Origin: Clostridia bacterium
GTDB taxonomy: Bacteria; Bacillota; Clostridia; Oscillospirales; CAG-272
Direction of reading: 5' to 3'
Assembly (NCBI GenBank): GCA_900767415.1
Contig: CAAFYZ010000028.1
Span: 44,808 to 108,807 of the forward strand
DNA length: 64,000 bases
Made by a program: the position numbers and the translations under genes. Positions 41,470 through 49,614 of this stretch are shown here, one piece after another. How positions within the stretch are numbered: the stretch's first letter is position 1; every line of letters starts with the position of its first letter. Under the pieces are notes generated by a model. That model was given only the letters and a program-made list of their open reading frames with translations, was not told the DNA's origin and made no database searches.

Positions 41470-42702
41470 TCAGTCGATCAGGGCGAGCCCTTTTTTCTCA
41501 TCGTGCTTATAGGATTTTTGCAGGAGAATCGGGGTGATGAAACTGGTAATCAGAATCAAAAGAACGACGAAGGGCATGATCGTCGTGTCGATAATCCCGC
41601 TTTCGACGCCCTTCTGCGCACACACGAGGGCGACCTCGGCGCGTGCCATCATACCGACGCCGATCTTGAAAGAATCGCTCGGCGTATAGCGACAGCAGAG
41701 CGCGGTCGTACCGCAACCGACCAGTTTCCCGACGATGCCGGCGACGATAAAGGCAAGACCGAAGGCGAGCGTCTCGACGTTGATCCCGCTGAAATCCGTC
41801 GAGATGCCGATATTACCGAAGAAGATCGGGACAAAAAACATATAGGAGAGAATATCCGACTTTTCGTCGATATAGTCGGTGTCGGGGTTGGTCGAAAGAA
41901 TCAGACCGACGATATACGCCCCCGTGATGTCCGCGATGCCGAAGAAACGCTCGCTGACATACGCGATAAGGAAGCAGAAGGCGAGACTGAAAATAGGGAT
42001 CAGACGGTGATGCGGGAACTTCTTATCCAGTGCACGAAACGCCTTGGAAGCGAAGAAAGCCAGGACAGCAATGACGATAAAGTAAACAACAGTGCGCAAA
42101 ACGACGATCCAAGGGTTGACGGCTTCTGCTCCGGACGCCGCATCGTTCTTCAGTGCAAGAACGACGGAAAGGACGATAATGCCGAGAACGTCGTCGATGA
42201 TCGCGGCGGTGATGATGGTGGTACCGACACGGGAGTCGAGATGACCGAGCTCCCGCAGGGTGGCGACGCTGACGCTGACCGAGGTCGCGGTCAGAATGGT
42301 ACCGTAGAAGAGATTGTGGACGAGCGTCTCGTGCGTCAGATTGCCGAAACCGCCGTTGAAGAGCGTGGCGACGACAAAACCGAGGGCGAGAGGAACGAGG
42401 ACACCGGCGCAGGTGATAATAATGGCGGGTTTTCCGACGCTGCGGATCTTCTTGAGGTCGGTCTCCAGTCCCGCGGAGAACATGATCAGCACGACGCCGA
42501 TCTTCGCGAAGAAGCCGAGTCCCGTGATGCTCGTATCGGTCAGAATGGTCTGCCCCGGGATATAGCGAAGGAATCCGACGAGAATCCCCGCGAGAAGCAT
42601 GCCGATGACGGCGGGAATGCCGAGCTTGTTGCAGACCTTCATCAATATCTTCGACACGACGAGGAGCAGAGCCAGCGGCAGAAGAACAACATAATATTCC
42701 AT
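41470..42702 (-). CDS. Cation:proton antiporter (CPA2 family)
   Basis: 410 aa, about 12 membrane helices. KLGIPAVIGMLLAGILVGFLRYIPG at the N-terminus and GVVLIMFSAGLETDLKKI are typical of NhaA-fold Kef/Na-H exchangers; the ion-binding region is seen as TATSVSVSVATLRELG and AAIIDDVLGIIVLSVVLA (paired Asp), then MMARAEVALVCAQKGV. No TrkA-N domain at the end. Start 42702 with TTGGAG at 8 bp; the upstream open frame is leader. Confidence 0.9.
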   Translation of the reverse strand: MEYYVVLLPLALLLVVSKILMKVCNKLGIPAVIGMLLAGILVGFLRYIPGQTILTDTSITGLGFFAKIGVVLIMFSAGLETDLKKIRSVGKPAIIITCAGVLVPLALGFVVATLFNGGFGNLTHETLVHNLFYGTILTATSVSVSVATLRELGHLDSRVGTTIITAAIIDDVLGIIVLSVVLALKNDAASGAEAVNPWIVVLRTVVYFIVIAVLAFFASKAFRALDKKFPHHRLIPIFSLAFCFLIAYVSERFFGIADITGAYIVGLILSTNPDTDYIDEKSDILSYMFFVPIFFGNIGISTDFSGINVETLAFGLAFIVAGIVGKLVGCGTTALCCRYTPSDSFKIGVGMMARAEVALVCAQKGVESGIIDTTIMPFVVLLILITSFITPILLQKSYKHDEKKGLALID

Positions 42703-42747
42703 GAGTACATCTCCAAAAAAACATTGATCTTTGAACGAACAGATTCT

Positions 42748-42776
42748 ATTATAGTACTTTCGGACGAAAAAATCAA
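42748..42776 (-). promoter_or_regulatory. Sigma-A promoter of the antiporter gene
   Basis: Minus strand TTGATT (42771-42776), 17-bp spacer, TATAAT (42748-42753). Confidence 0.75.
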
Positions 42777-42833
42777 GGGCAAGTGCGAAATTTTTCAAGG
42801 TTGCGGATTTTTTCGCGGTTTTTGTCGTCGCTC

Positions 42834-42862
42834 TTGCCATCTTTCCGAAAATGTGATATACT
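42834..42862 (+). promoter_or_regulatory. Sigma-A promoter of the alpha/beta hydrolase gene
   Basis: TTGCCA (42834-42839), 17-bp spacer ending ATGTGA, TATACT (42857-42862). Confidence 0.75.
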
Positions 42863-42896
42863 GGAGGGGATCCGATTTTTCGGAGGGAGACGGTTT

Positions 42897-43868
42897 ATGT
42901 GGTTTTTGATTTTTGCGGCGTGCGTCGCTCTGAGCGTTCTTTTGTTTTCGTATTATGCTTACCGCACCGCTTTTTTCTCCCCGGTGAAAAAGCGGAAGAC
43001 AAGCAATCGCTTCTTTTCCTCCGACCCCGCACTTGCCGCGGTGAAAAAAGAGTTTCTCGCCCGCGTCGATGCGGCGGAGAAGGCGGATTTTCGGGAGATC
43101 ACCGTCGTCTCGCACGACGGGCTGACACTCTTCGGTCGCTATTACGAAAGAAAAAAAGGGGCACCGGTGGAGATCGCCTTTCACGGCTACCGCAGTACGG
43201 CGATCCATGACGGGTGCGTCGCATACGAGAGCGCGGTGCGCTATGAGACGAACCTTTTGCTCGTCGATCAGCGCGCACACGGAAAAAGCGGGGGGAAGAC
43301 CATCACCTTCGGCGTGCTCGAGCGTTTCGATGTTCTCACATGGGCAGAAGAGGTCGTGCGACGCTTCGGCGCGGAGACGGCGATTCTCCTGAGCGGCGTC
43401 TCTATGGGGGCGGCTTCCGTCCTGATGGCGTCCTCTCTGCCGCTCCCCGCGAATGTGCGTGGGATTTTAGCCGACTGCCCCTATTCCTCCCCGAAGGGAA
43501 TCATTGAGAAGGTGGTGTCGGATCATCACCTTCCGGGATGGGGAGTGTATCCCTTCGTGCGGCTCGGGGCACGGCTCTTCGGCGGGTTCGATCCCTCTCT
43601 GGCATCTGCCATCGGAGCGGTCGGAGAGGCGAAAGTGCCGATCCTTCTCGCACACGGAGAGGAAGACACCTTCGTGCCGTGCGGGATGAGTCGGGAGATC
43701 GCCGCGGCGAAGGCGTCGGTACGCTTTTTCACCTATCCCGGTGCCGATCACGGACTGTCGTATTTTTCGGACCCCGTGCGCTATCGGAAGATGTGCGACG
43801 ACTTCCGCCGTGAGGTGCTTTCCCCTTTTGAGGGGGAGGACGTAAAAAAGGAAGAAAACCTTCCGTGA
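42897..43868 (+). CDS. Membrane-anchored alpha/beta hydrolase
   Basis: 323 aa. N-terminal helix (residues 1-22, WFLIFAACVALSVLLFSYYAY), then an alpha/beta hydrolase: EIAFHGYRSTAIHD oxyanion region, VDQRAHGKSGG, nucleophile motif GVSMGAASV (Ser), acid in AHGEEDTFVPC and His in YPGADHGLSYF. Resembles bacterial serine hydrolases near YqkD. Substrate unknown. ATG 42897 has GGAGGGAGA. Confidence 0.85.
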   Translation: MWFLIFAACVALSVLLFSYYAYRTAFFSPVKKRKTSNRFFSSDPALAAVKKEFLARVDAAEKADFREITVVSHDGLTLFGRYYERKKGAPVEIAFHGYRSTAIHDGCVAYESAVRYETNLLLVDQRAHGKSGGKTITFGVLERFDVLTWAEEVVRRFGAETAILLSGVSMGAASVLMASSLPLPANVRGILADCPYSSPKGIIEKVVSDHHLPGWGVYPFVRLGARLFGGFDPSLASAIGAVGEAKVPILLAHGEEDTFVPCGMSREIAAAKASVRFFTYPGADHGLSYFSDPVRYRKMCDDFRREVLSPFEGEDVKKEENLP

Positions 43869-43872
43869 CCCG

Positions 43873-43901
43873 TTGACAAAGCGTTCGTCTTCTGCTATAA
43901 T
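43873..43901 (+). promoter_or_regulatory. Sigma-A promoter of the HPr-like gene
   Basis: TTGACA (43873-43878), 17-bp spacer ending TCTGC, TATAAT (43896-43901), full consensus. Confidence 0.88.
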
Positions 43902-43940
43902 GGTGCGTGGAAAGATTTATAATTTTCAGGAGGTATTCCC

Positions 43941-44174
43941 ATGACCGAAGTTTACATCACCTTGAAGACCATTCAGGATATCCGCGATTTTGTCAACGCG
44001 GTGATTCTCCTCGACTATGAGGTCGATCTTGTGCAGGGACGCTATGTCATCGACGCAAAGTCCATTATGGGTATCTTTTCCCTCGATCTGCTCTCTCCCA
44101 TTAAGGTAGAAGCACACACGGACGATCCCGCGGCGTTCTATCATACCATCGAGCGCTTTGTCGTGAAGAAATAA
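43941..44174 (+). CDS. HPr-like protein lacking the phospho-acceptor histidine
   Basis: 77 aa with the HPr fold: beta start EVYITLKT, helix, RYVIDAKSIMGIFSLDLL, and a C-terminal helix. The Ser46-type site of HPr (KSIMG, here Ser41) is kept, but the His15 position and its surrounding loop are missing. This matches regulatory HPr-like proteins such as Crh rather than a PTS carrier. ATG 43941 has AGGAGG. It is expressed alone between a strong promoter and terminator. Role could be carbon signalling; a kinase partner is not adjacent. Confidence 0.82.
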   Translation: MTEVYITLKTIQDIRDFVNAVILLDYEVDLVQGRYVIDAKSIMGIFSLDLLSPIKVEAHTDDPAAFYHTIERFVVKK

Positions 44175-44197
44175 GCGAACGGAAAACAGAAAATGCG

Positions 44198-44230
44198 GTA
44201 CGGAGAAACCGGCTTTCTCCGTACTTTTTT
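44198..44230 (+). terminator. Terminator of the HPr-like gene
   Basis: 11-bp perfect stem (44198-44208 with 44214-44224), CCGGC loop, then TTTTTTG. Confidence 0.88.
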
Positions 44231-44292
44231 GTATACTGCCCGAGGGGGTCGGAGCGTGGTGACCGAATCGGCGACACTCGACGAAAGCGTAG

Positions 44293-44330
44293 CGAAAAGC
44301 CGCCGTCCCATTTGGGACGGCGGCTTTTCG
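44293..44330 (-). terminator. Terminator of rplM-rpsI
   Basis: 18-bp perfect stem (44293-44310 with 44313-44330) with a tiny loop, 31 bp after the rpsI stop. The T run is short (inside the arm), so termination may be less clean than elsewhere. Confidence 0.65.
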
Positions 44331-44361
44331 TTGCCGTATGGCAGAGAAGGGGAAGAACTCC

Positions 44362-44763
44362 TTATCTCTTCGAGAACTGAGGAGCGCGACGGGCTGCTTT
44401 GAGACCGTACTTCTTTCTTTCCTTCATACGAGGGTCACGGGTAAGGAGACCCGCCTTCTTGAGAAGAGGACGGTAGGTCTCGTCGGCGGCGAGGAGCGCA
44501 CGGGCGACACCGTGACGGATGGCACCTGCCTGACCGGAGAAGCCGCCGCCGTTCACGTTGGCGACGATATCGAACTTACCGGTGGTATCGGTGACGGCGA
44601 AGGGCTGATTGACGATGAGCTTCATCGTCTCGAGACCGAAATATTCATCGATGTCTCTGCCGTTGACGGTGATGGCACCGCTGCCGGGATAGAGACGGAC
44701 TCTTGCGACAGACTTCTTTCTTCTGCCGGTACCGTAAAAATAGGGCTTTGCACTGGTATACAT
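44362..44763 (-). CDS. rpsI: 30S ribosomal protein S9
   Basis: 133 aa. YGTGRRKKSVARVRLYPGSGAITVNGR, the GGGFSGQAGAIRHGVARALL core, and the basic RDPRMKERKKYGLKAARRAPQFSKR tail which reaches the P-site tRNA. Translated 18 bp after rplM in the classic pair. Confidence 0.98.
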   Translation of the reverse strand: MYTSAKPYFYGTGRRKKSVARVRLYPGSGAITVNGRDIDEYFGLETMKLIVNQPFAVTDTTGKFDIVANVNGGGFSGQAGAIRHGVARALLAADETYRPLLKKAGLLTRDPRMKERKKYGLKAARRAPQFSKR

Positions 44764-44781
44764 GATTTAATCTCCTCCCTT

Positions 44782-45207
44782 TCAGTCGATGACCGTCGGC
44801 TGCTGAGCCGCGTGATTGTGGGTCTCACCCGCATAGACGTGCAGACGGGTGAACGCCTTTGCACCGAGGGTGTTGTGGGGAAGCATACCCTTGACGGCAA
44901 GCTCCATCGCGAACTCGGGGCGGGTCGCCATCATGTGTTTGTAGTTCTCTTCCTTCAGACCGCCGATGTAACCGGAATGATGACGGTACATCTTCTGCTC
45001 GAGTTTCTTACCGGTGAGAATCGCCTTCGAAGCGTTGATCACGATAACGAACTCGCCGCAGTCGGCGTGAGGAGTGAATTCGGGACGGTGCTTGCCGCGC
45101 AGAATGTCGGCAGCTTTCACCGCGGTTCTGCCGAGGGGCTTGTTCGCGGCGTCGATCACATACCATTTGCGTTCAATGGTGTTGGCGTTAGCCATAAAAG
45201 TGGACAT
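44782..45207 (-). CDS. rplM: 50S ribosomal protein L13
   Basis: 141 aa. RKWYVIDAANKPLGRTAVKAADILRGKHRPEFTPHADCG in outline and the KMYRHHSGYIGGLKE and AVKGMLPHNTLG signatures. Start 45207 with CGGAGGAAAT; an open frame continues upstream without a ribosome site. First gene of rplM-rpsI. Confidence 0.98.
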   Translation of the reverse strand: MSTFMANANTIERKWYVIDAANKPLGRTAVKAADILRGKHRPEFTPHADCGEFVIVINASKAILTGKKLEQKMYRHHSGYIGGLKEENYKHMMATRPEFAMELAVKGMLPHNTLGAKAFTRLHVYAGETHNHAAQQPTVID

Positions 45208-45267
45208 TGTATTTCCTCCGTTTTTATTGTCGTTCGGGCATGGGTCGCCCTTTTTTGCAACACGCAT

Positions 45268-45296
45268 ATTATAGCACACCCCTTACGGCTTGTCAA
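45268..45296 (-). promoter_or_regulatory. Sigma-A promoter of rplM-rpsI
   Basis: Minus strand TTGACA (45291-45296), 17-bp spacer ending TGTGC, TATAAT (45268-45273): full consensus. The leader is about 55 nt. Confidence 0.88.
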
Positions 45297-45411
45297 TAGG
45301 TTTTTGAAAGTTTTTTTCAAGAAAACGATTTACAAAATCGAAATCTCCGTTTTTCTCGCATAATCTCTCGTTATCTCTCGTTTTCTCAAACGTGAATTTT
45401 GAAATAAAATC

Positions 45412-45440
45412 AAAAAAACGGGCAAAAAGCCCGTTTTTTT
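45412..45440. terminator. Terminator of the Mrr-like/DUF6472 operon
   Basis: 12-bp stem (45412-45423 with 45429-45440) with AAAAAAA/TTTTTTT arms; T runs on either strand. Confidence 0.82.
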
Positions 45441-45467
45441 GCGGATTTTCGTGTTTTCGCTTTCGGC

Positions 45468-45671
45468 TCAGATCTGACGGTGGATGCTTTTGTATTCGTC
45501 ATAATAGCGATAAAAATGGCAAGTGCGCGTGTTGGAGGTGAGAAAATGCGTCATCTCGTCTTCGTCGAGGTTCTGACGGCAGGAATAAGTGCCGGTCAGC
45601 TCGTCGTAGTCGTAGAATTCGCAATCTTCGCATTTCGAGGCATGGCTTTTTCCGTACTTCGTGAAATCCAT
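45468..45671 (-). CDS. DUF6472 family small Cys-containing protein
   Basis: 67 aa. CEDCEFYDYDELTGTYSCRQNLDEDEMTHFL and a later CHFYRYY give four Cys in a CxxC...C...C pattern of a small metal-binding fold; LDEDEM is a hallmark of DUF6472 as I recall it. Function unknown. ATG 45671 has GAGGAGG and sits 24 bp after the nuclease-like gene, so they form an operon. Confidence 0.75.
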   Translation of the reverse strand: MDFTKYGKSHASKCEDCEFYDYDELTGTYSCRQNLDEDEMTHFLTSNTRTCHFYRYYDEYKSIHRQI

Positions 45672-45695
45672 AAGGTATCCTCCTCTTCGCTTTTA

Positions 45696-46694
45696 TTATA
45701 TGAGAGAAAACAGTTTTGCATCGACGGAGAGCACACCGCCGTTTTTCCGGATGCCGCATTTTGTCTCGCACGCCATATCGAAGATCCGATAGCCGTCGAT
45801 CCCGACACAGTTGTCCACCGCGTCGAGGAACTTCTGCGCCGCGGGGCAGAAGCCGGAGGTCGTCGCAAAAATCCCGCGAGAGCCGTTGCGGGCGCATACC
45901 GCCCCGTAAAAGCCGCGGACTTCCCGCTCGGTGGCGTTGTCGTTGCGGTTTTTCGCCTGTACCATGATTCTCTCACGGAAGCCGAGCGCGTCGACGGTCA
46001 TCAGGATCCCGTCGATCCCGCCGTCGTCCGCACCGCCCGTCAGGCGGTTTTCCGTCACGGTCTTGCCGTGCAGATTCAGATATTTTTCCAGAAGATTCAT
46101 CAGATAACGCTCGAAGAATTCGCCGCCCTTGGCATGGAGCGTATCGAGAAAGAGCGCGCGCAGATCGCTGAGCGCACGGGCATCTTCCGGTGCGGCGCCT
46201 TTGCGGTCGGAGAGACGGAAGGTGTTGCCGTTTTGCACGACGGTACCGCTTTTGACCAGCCGCTTCAGAATGTCCGAGAGCATACCGTAAAGGCGGGCGT
46301 CGTCCGCTTCCGTCACGGTTCTGTCCGTTCCGAAGAGGGAAGCGAGCCGGGTGCGGAGTTCCGCACGCGTGCGTGGGCTGTCTTTCAGCAGGGAAAGGAC
46401 CTCCGCTTCGCATTTTGCCTCCCGCAGGACGACGGGCGTGCTCTTCGCCGTTTTGTATGTTCCGTCTCCGACCGGCAGGATCGCGCGCTTTGCCGACAGT
46501 TCGGAAAAGACCGAGCCGATACGGCTGCGCAAAACGTTGTGCCGTCCGTTGGTACGGGTGTCGCGTTTTTCTTCCTCGGTCAGAGGAAAGCGGGCAAGAA
46601 CGGCATCGATCGCCGCGCGACGTGTCATCGGCTTCTTTTCCAGTGCCTCGCCAAGGTAACGGCGCATTCTCTGCGCCTCGTTTTCGTAAACCAC
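45696..46694 (-). CDS. Mrr-like restriction endonuclease family protein
   Basis: 332 aa. The N-terminal 170 residues hold winged-helix segments (TRRAAIDAVLARFPLTEEE; LKDSPRTRAELRTRLASLFG). The C-terminal 150 are an Mrr-type PD-(D/E)XK catalytic domain: GGEFFERYLMNLLEKY, GGADDGGIDGILM (Asp) and RIMVQAKNRND (Gln-x-Lys), then FYGAVCARNGSRGIFATTSGF. Mrr enzymes cut modified DNA. No methylase is present. Start is GTG 46694 with GGAGGTGAGGGGG. It has its own promoter. Confidence 0.83.
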   Translation of the reverse strand: MVYENEAQRMRRYLGEALEKKPMTRRAAIDAVLARFPLTEEEKRDTRTNGRHNVLRSRIGSVFSELSAKRAILPVGDGTYKTAKSTPVVLREAKCEAEVLSLLKDSPRTRAELRTRLASLFGTDRTVTEADDARLYGMLSDILKRLVKSGTVVQNGNTFRLSDRKGAAPEDARALSDLRALFLDTLHAKGGEFFERYLMNLLEKYLNLHGKTVTENRLTGGADDGGIDGILMTVDALGFRERIMVQAKNRNDNATEREVRGFYGAVCARNGSRGIFATTSGFCPAAQKFLDAVDNCVGIDGYRIFDMACETKCGIRKNGGVLSVDAKLFSLI

Positions 46695-46718
46695 GGTTCC
46701 CCCTCACCTCCTATCTGT

Positions 46719-46747
46719 ATTTTACCATATCGGCGTTATTTTTTCAA
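46719..46747 (-). promoter_or_regulatory. Sigma-A promoter of the Mrr-like gene
   Basis: Minus strand TTGAAA (46742-46747), 17-bp spacer ending ATATGG, TAAAAT (46719-46724). Confidence 0.75.
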
Positions 46748-46805
46748 CCGTTTTTGTGAGAATTTTGCGATCTTTCCCGCTTTTTTTCGAATTGAGAAAA
46801 AACCG

Positions 46806-46834
46806 TTGCAATTTCCCGCGAAATGTGGTAAAAT
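46806..46834 (+). promoter_or_regulatory. Sigma-A promoter of the DUF512-der operon
   Basis: TTGCAA (46806-46811), 17-bp spacer ending ATGTGG, TAAAAT (46829-46834). Confidence 0.75.
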
Positions 46835-46871
46835 GTAATTTGGCACAGTTTGACCGAAGGGAGGAAAAGTC

Positions 46872-48188
46872 ATGGTACGCATTACCGGGGTGGAAGAAGG
46901 ATCGTATGCCGCCGATGCGGGGATCCGTGCGGGCGACGAGTTGATCAGTATCAACAACGAAGAGATCGCAGATGTTCTCGACTACCGCTTTTATCTTACC
47001 GAGCGCGTCGTGACGCTTCGTCTTCTGCGGGAGGGGGAGCCCTTCACCGTCTCTCTTCATAAAAAAGAATACGACGACATCGGACTGTCCTTTGCGACGC
47101 CGCTGATGGATAAAAAACATTCCTGCAAGAACGGGTGCATTTTCTGCTTTATCGATCAGAATCCGAAGGGAATGCGGGAATCCATCTATTTTAAGGATGA
47201 CGACTCGCGCCTGTCTTTTCTGCACGGGAACTATATCACGCTGACCAACATGACCGATCGGGACGTCGCCCGCATCGTGAAGATGCGCTTTTCTCCGATC
47301 AACGTCTCTGTTCATACGACCAATCCCGAACTTCGGGTGAAGATGATGAAGAACAAGAGGGCAGGCGAGGTGCTTCGCTATCTTGACGTCTTCAAGGCGG
47401 CGGGGCTCTCCCTCTGCGGGCAGATCGTACTCTGCCGCGGGATCAACGACGGAGAAGAACTTCTCCGTTCCATGCGGGACCTTTCAAAATACGCGCCCGA
47501 GATGACGAGTGTCTCGATCGTGCCCGCCGGGCTGACAAAATATCGGGAAAAACTCTATCCGCTCTCCGACTTTACCGCAGAGGAGGCGGGGGCGGTGATC
47601 GATGCCGTCGACCGCGTCGGCACGGAACTGAAAGAGCGGATCGGCACGCGTCTTTTCTTCGCCGCGGACGAATTTTATCTGAAAGCGGGAAGGGAGATTC
47701 CTCCGGCACAATATTACGAAGGGTATCCGCAACTGGAAAACGGGGTCGGGATGCTCCGCTCTTTTTCCGACGACTTCGACTTTGCGGCGGAGGACATCGC
47801 CGCCCTTGCGAAAGAGGTGGAAAAGCCGAGGAAAATCTCGGTAGCGACGGGTGCCGCCGCTTATCCGCTCCTTTCCTCTCTGTGTCGGAGCGTGGAGAAA
47901 ATATGCCCGCTTTTGAAAATCAATGTTTACAAAATCGTCAATCATTTCTTCGGCGAGAGCATCACGGTCGCGGGTCTTTTGACAGGACGGGACCTCGCGG
48001 ATGAGCTCGCGGGGCAGGATCTCGGGGAAGAACTTCTCATCCCGGCGAACGCCCTTCGCTCCGGGGAAGACGTGTTCCTTTGCGGGATGCACGTGCCCGA
48101 ACTCGCAGAAAAACTCGGTGTCCGCGTGACACCGACGGAAAATGACGGATATGCGTTCCTTTACCGCCTGTTCGGTAAGGACGCGTGA
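46872..48188 (+). CDS. PDZ / radical SAM / DUF512 protein
   Basis: 438 aa. N-terminal PDZ-like domain (ITGVEEGSYAADAGIRAGDELISINNEEI in outline), then a Cys motif KNGCIFCFIDQNPKGMRES of radical SAM type (C-x3-C-x2-C, first Cys in HSCKNGC), and the DUF512 region (VTGAAAYPLLSSL-type VATGAAAYPLL; VYKIVNHFFGESITVAGLLTGRDL). The family is widespread in Firmicutes, usually beside der, but its reaction is unknown. It starts with GGGAGG and is followed 20 bp later by der. Confidence 0.9.
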   Translation: MVRITGVEEGSYAADAGIRAGDELISINNEEIADVLDYRFYLTERVVTLRLLREGEPFTVSLHKKEYDDIGLSFATPLMDKKHSCKNGCIFCFIDQNPKGMRESIYFKDDDSRLSFLHGNYITLTNMTDRDVARIVKMRFSPINVSVHTTNPELRVKMMKNKRAGEVLRYLDVFKAAGLSLCGQIVLCRGINDGEELLRSMRDLSKYAPEMTSVSIVPAGLTKYREKLYPLSDFTAEEAGAVIDAVDRVGTELKERIGTRLFFAADEFYLKAGREIPPAQYYEGYPQLENGVGMLRSFSDDFDFAAEDIAALAKEVEKPRKISVATGAAAYPLLSSLCRSVEKICPLLKINVYKIVNHFFGESITVAGLLTGRDLADELAGQDLGEELLIPANALRSGEDVFLCGMHVPELAEKLGVRVTPTENDGYAFLYRLFGKDA

Positions 48189-48208
48189 GAAAGATATGAG
48201 GTGATTCT

Positions 48209-49546
48209 ATGTCAAAACCGATCGTCGCTATCGTCGGCAGACCGAATGTCGGCAAAAGCACACTGTTCAATAAGATTATCGGCGAGCGCCGTTCCATCGT
48301 CGAGGATACGCCGGGCGTTACCCGCGACCGTATCTATGCGGATGCGGAGTGGGGAGAGCATCGCTTTCTTCTCGTCGATACCGGCGGTATCGAACCGAAG
48401 AGCGACGACACCATTCTGCGGCAGATGCGCCGTCAGGCGACCCTCGCCATCGAGACTGCCGACGTCATCGTCTTCTTATGCGACGTGAAGAGCGGGCTGG
48501 TCGCGGACGACCGCGACATCGCCGTCATGCTGAAAAAGTCGGGGAAGACCGTGATCCCCGTCGTCAACAAGGTGGATAAGGTCGGCGAGTTGCCCTACGA
48601 ATTTTACGAGTTTTACGAACTCGGCTTTGACCACGACCCCATTCCGCTCTCTTCTCTCCACGGGACGGGTTCGGGCGATTTGCTCGACGCGATCGTGGAG
48701 GCGTGCGACTTTACGGAAGAAGAAAAAACGGACGACGGGATCATCCGGGTCGCCGTCATCGGGAAGCCGAACGCGGGCAAGTCCTCCATCATCAATAAGA
48801 TGTGCGGGGAAGAGCGTCTGATCGTCTCGGATATTGCCGGCACGACCCGCGATGCCGTGGATACGCGGGTGGAGAACGCATACGGCGTCTTTGATTTTAT
48901 CGATACCGCCGGTATCCGCAGGCAGGCGAAGGTCGAGGACAGAATCGAAAAGTTCAGCGTTCTGCGTGCAAAAGCCGCAGTCGAACGCGCCGACGTCTGC
49001 CTTCTGATGATCGACGCCGCCGACGGCGTGACCGAGCAGGACGAGCGCATCGCCGGGATCGCGCACGAGGCGGGGAAGGCGTGCATCATCGTCGTCAACA
49101 AGTGGGACAGCGTGGAAAAAGACAATGCCACGACGGGAAAATACAACAACGACGTCAGAACGGCGCTCGCCTATATGACATACGCGCCGATCGTCTACGT
49201 GTCCGCTCTGACGGGGCAGAGGGTGGAAAAACTCTATCCGCTGATCAAAAAAGTATACGAAGAGGCGTCCCGCCGCGTCCCGACCGGGATGCTGAACGAT
49301 GTCCTGAACGACGCGATGACGCGCGTTCAGCCGCCGTCGGACAAGGGAAAACGGCTGAAGATCTATTACATGACGCAATCTTCGACCAATCCGCCGACCT
49401 TCGTGATCTTCTGCAACAGTGCCGCCCTGTTCCATTTTTCCTATCAGCGGTATATCGAGAACTGTATCCGAGAGGCATTTGGTTTTGAGGGGACGCCGAT
49501 CCGTCTGATCCTTCGCCAAAAAGGCGATGACGGCGTTGGTGACTGA
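48209..49546 (+). CDS. der: Ribosome-associated GTPase Der (EngA)
   Basis: 445 aa. Two tandem G domains: first AIVGRPNVGKSTLFNKI, DTPGVTRD, DTGGI, NKVDK; second VIGKPNAGKSSIINKM, GTTRDAVDT, DTAGIRRQ, NKWDS; then the KH-like C-terminal domain (MTQSSTNPPTFVIFCNSAALFHFSYQRYIEN in outline). It matures the 50S subunit. In an operon with the DUF512 protein and possibly obg. Confidence 0.97.
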   Translation: MSKPIVAIVGRPNVGKSTLFNKIIGERRSIVEDTPGVTRDRIYADAEWGEHRFLLVDTGGIEPKSDDTILRQMRRQATLAIETADVIVFLCDVKSGLVADDRDIAVMLKKSGKTVIPVVNKVDKVGELPYEFYEFYELGFDHDPIPLSSLHGTGSGDLLDAIVEACDFTEEEKTDDGIIRVAVIGKPNAGKSSIINKMCGEERLIVSDIAGTTRDAVDTRVENAYGVFDFIDTAGIRRQAKVEDRIEKFSVLRAKAAVERADVCLLMIDAADGVTEQDERIAGIAHEAGKACIIVVNKWDSVEKDNATTGKYNNDVRTALAYMTYAPIVYVSALTGQRVEKLYPLIKKVYEEASRRVPTGMLNDVLNDAMTRVQPPSDKGKRLKIYYMTQSSTNPPTFVIFCNSAALFHFSYQRYIENCIREAFGFEGTPIRLILRQKGDDGVGD

Positions 49547-49614
49547 TTTAAAAGGGAAGAAAAGTTTGCATTTTGTCGTATTCTTGCGAAAATTCAGAGG
49601 AAATTAACGAAAAT

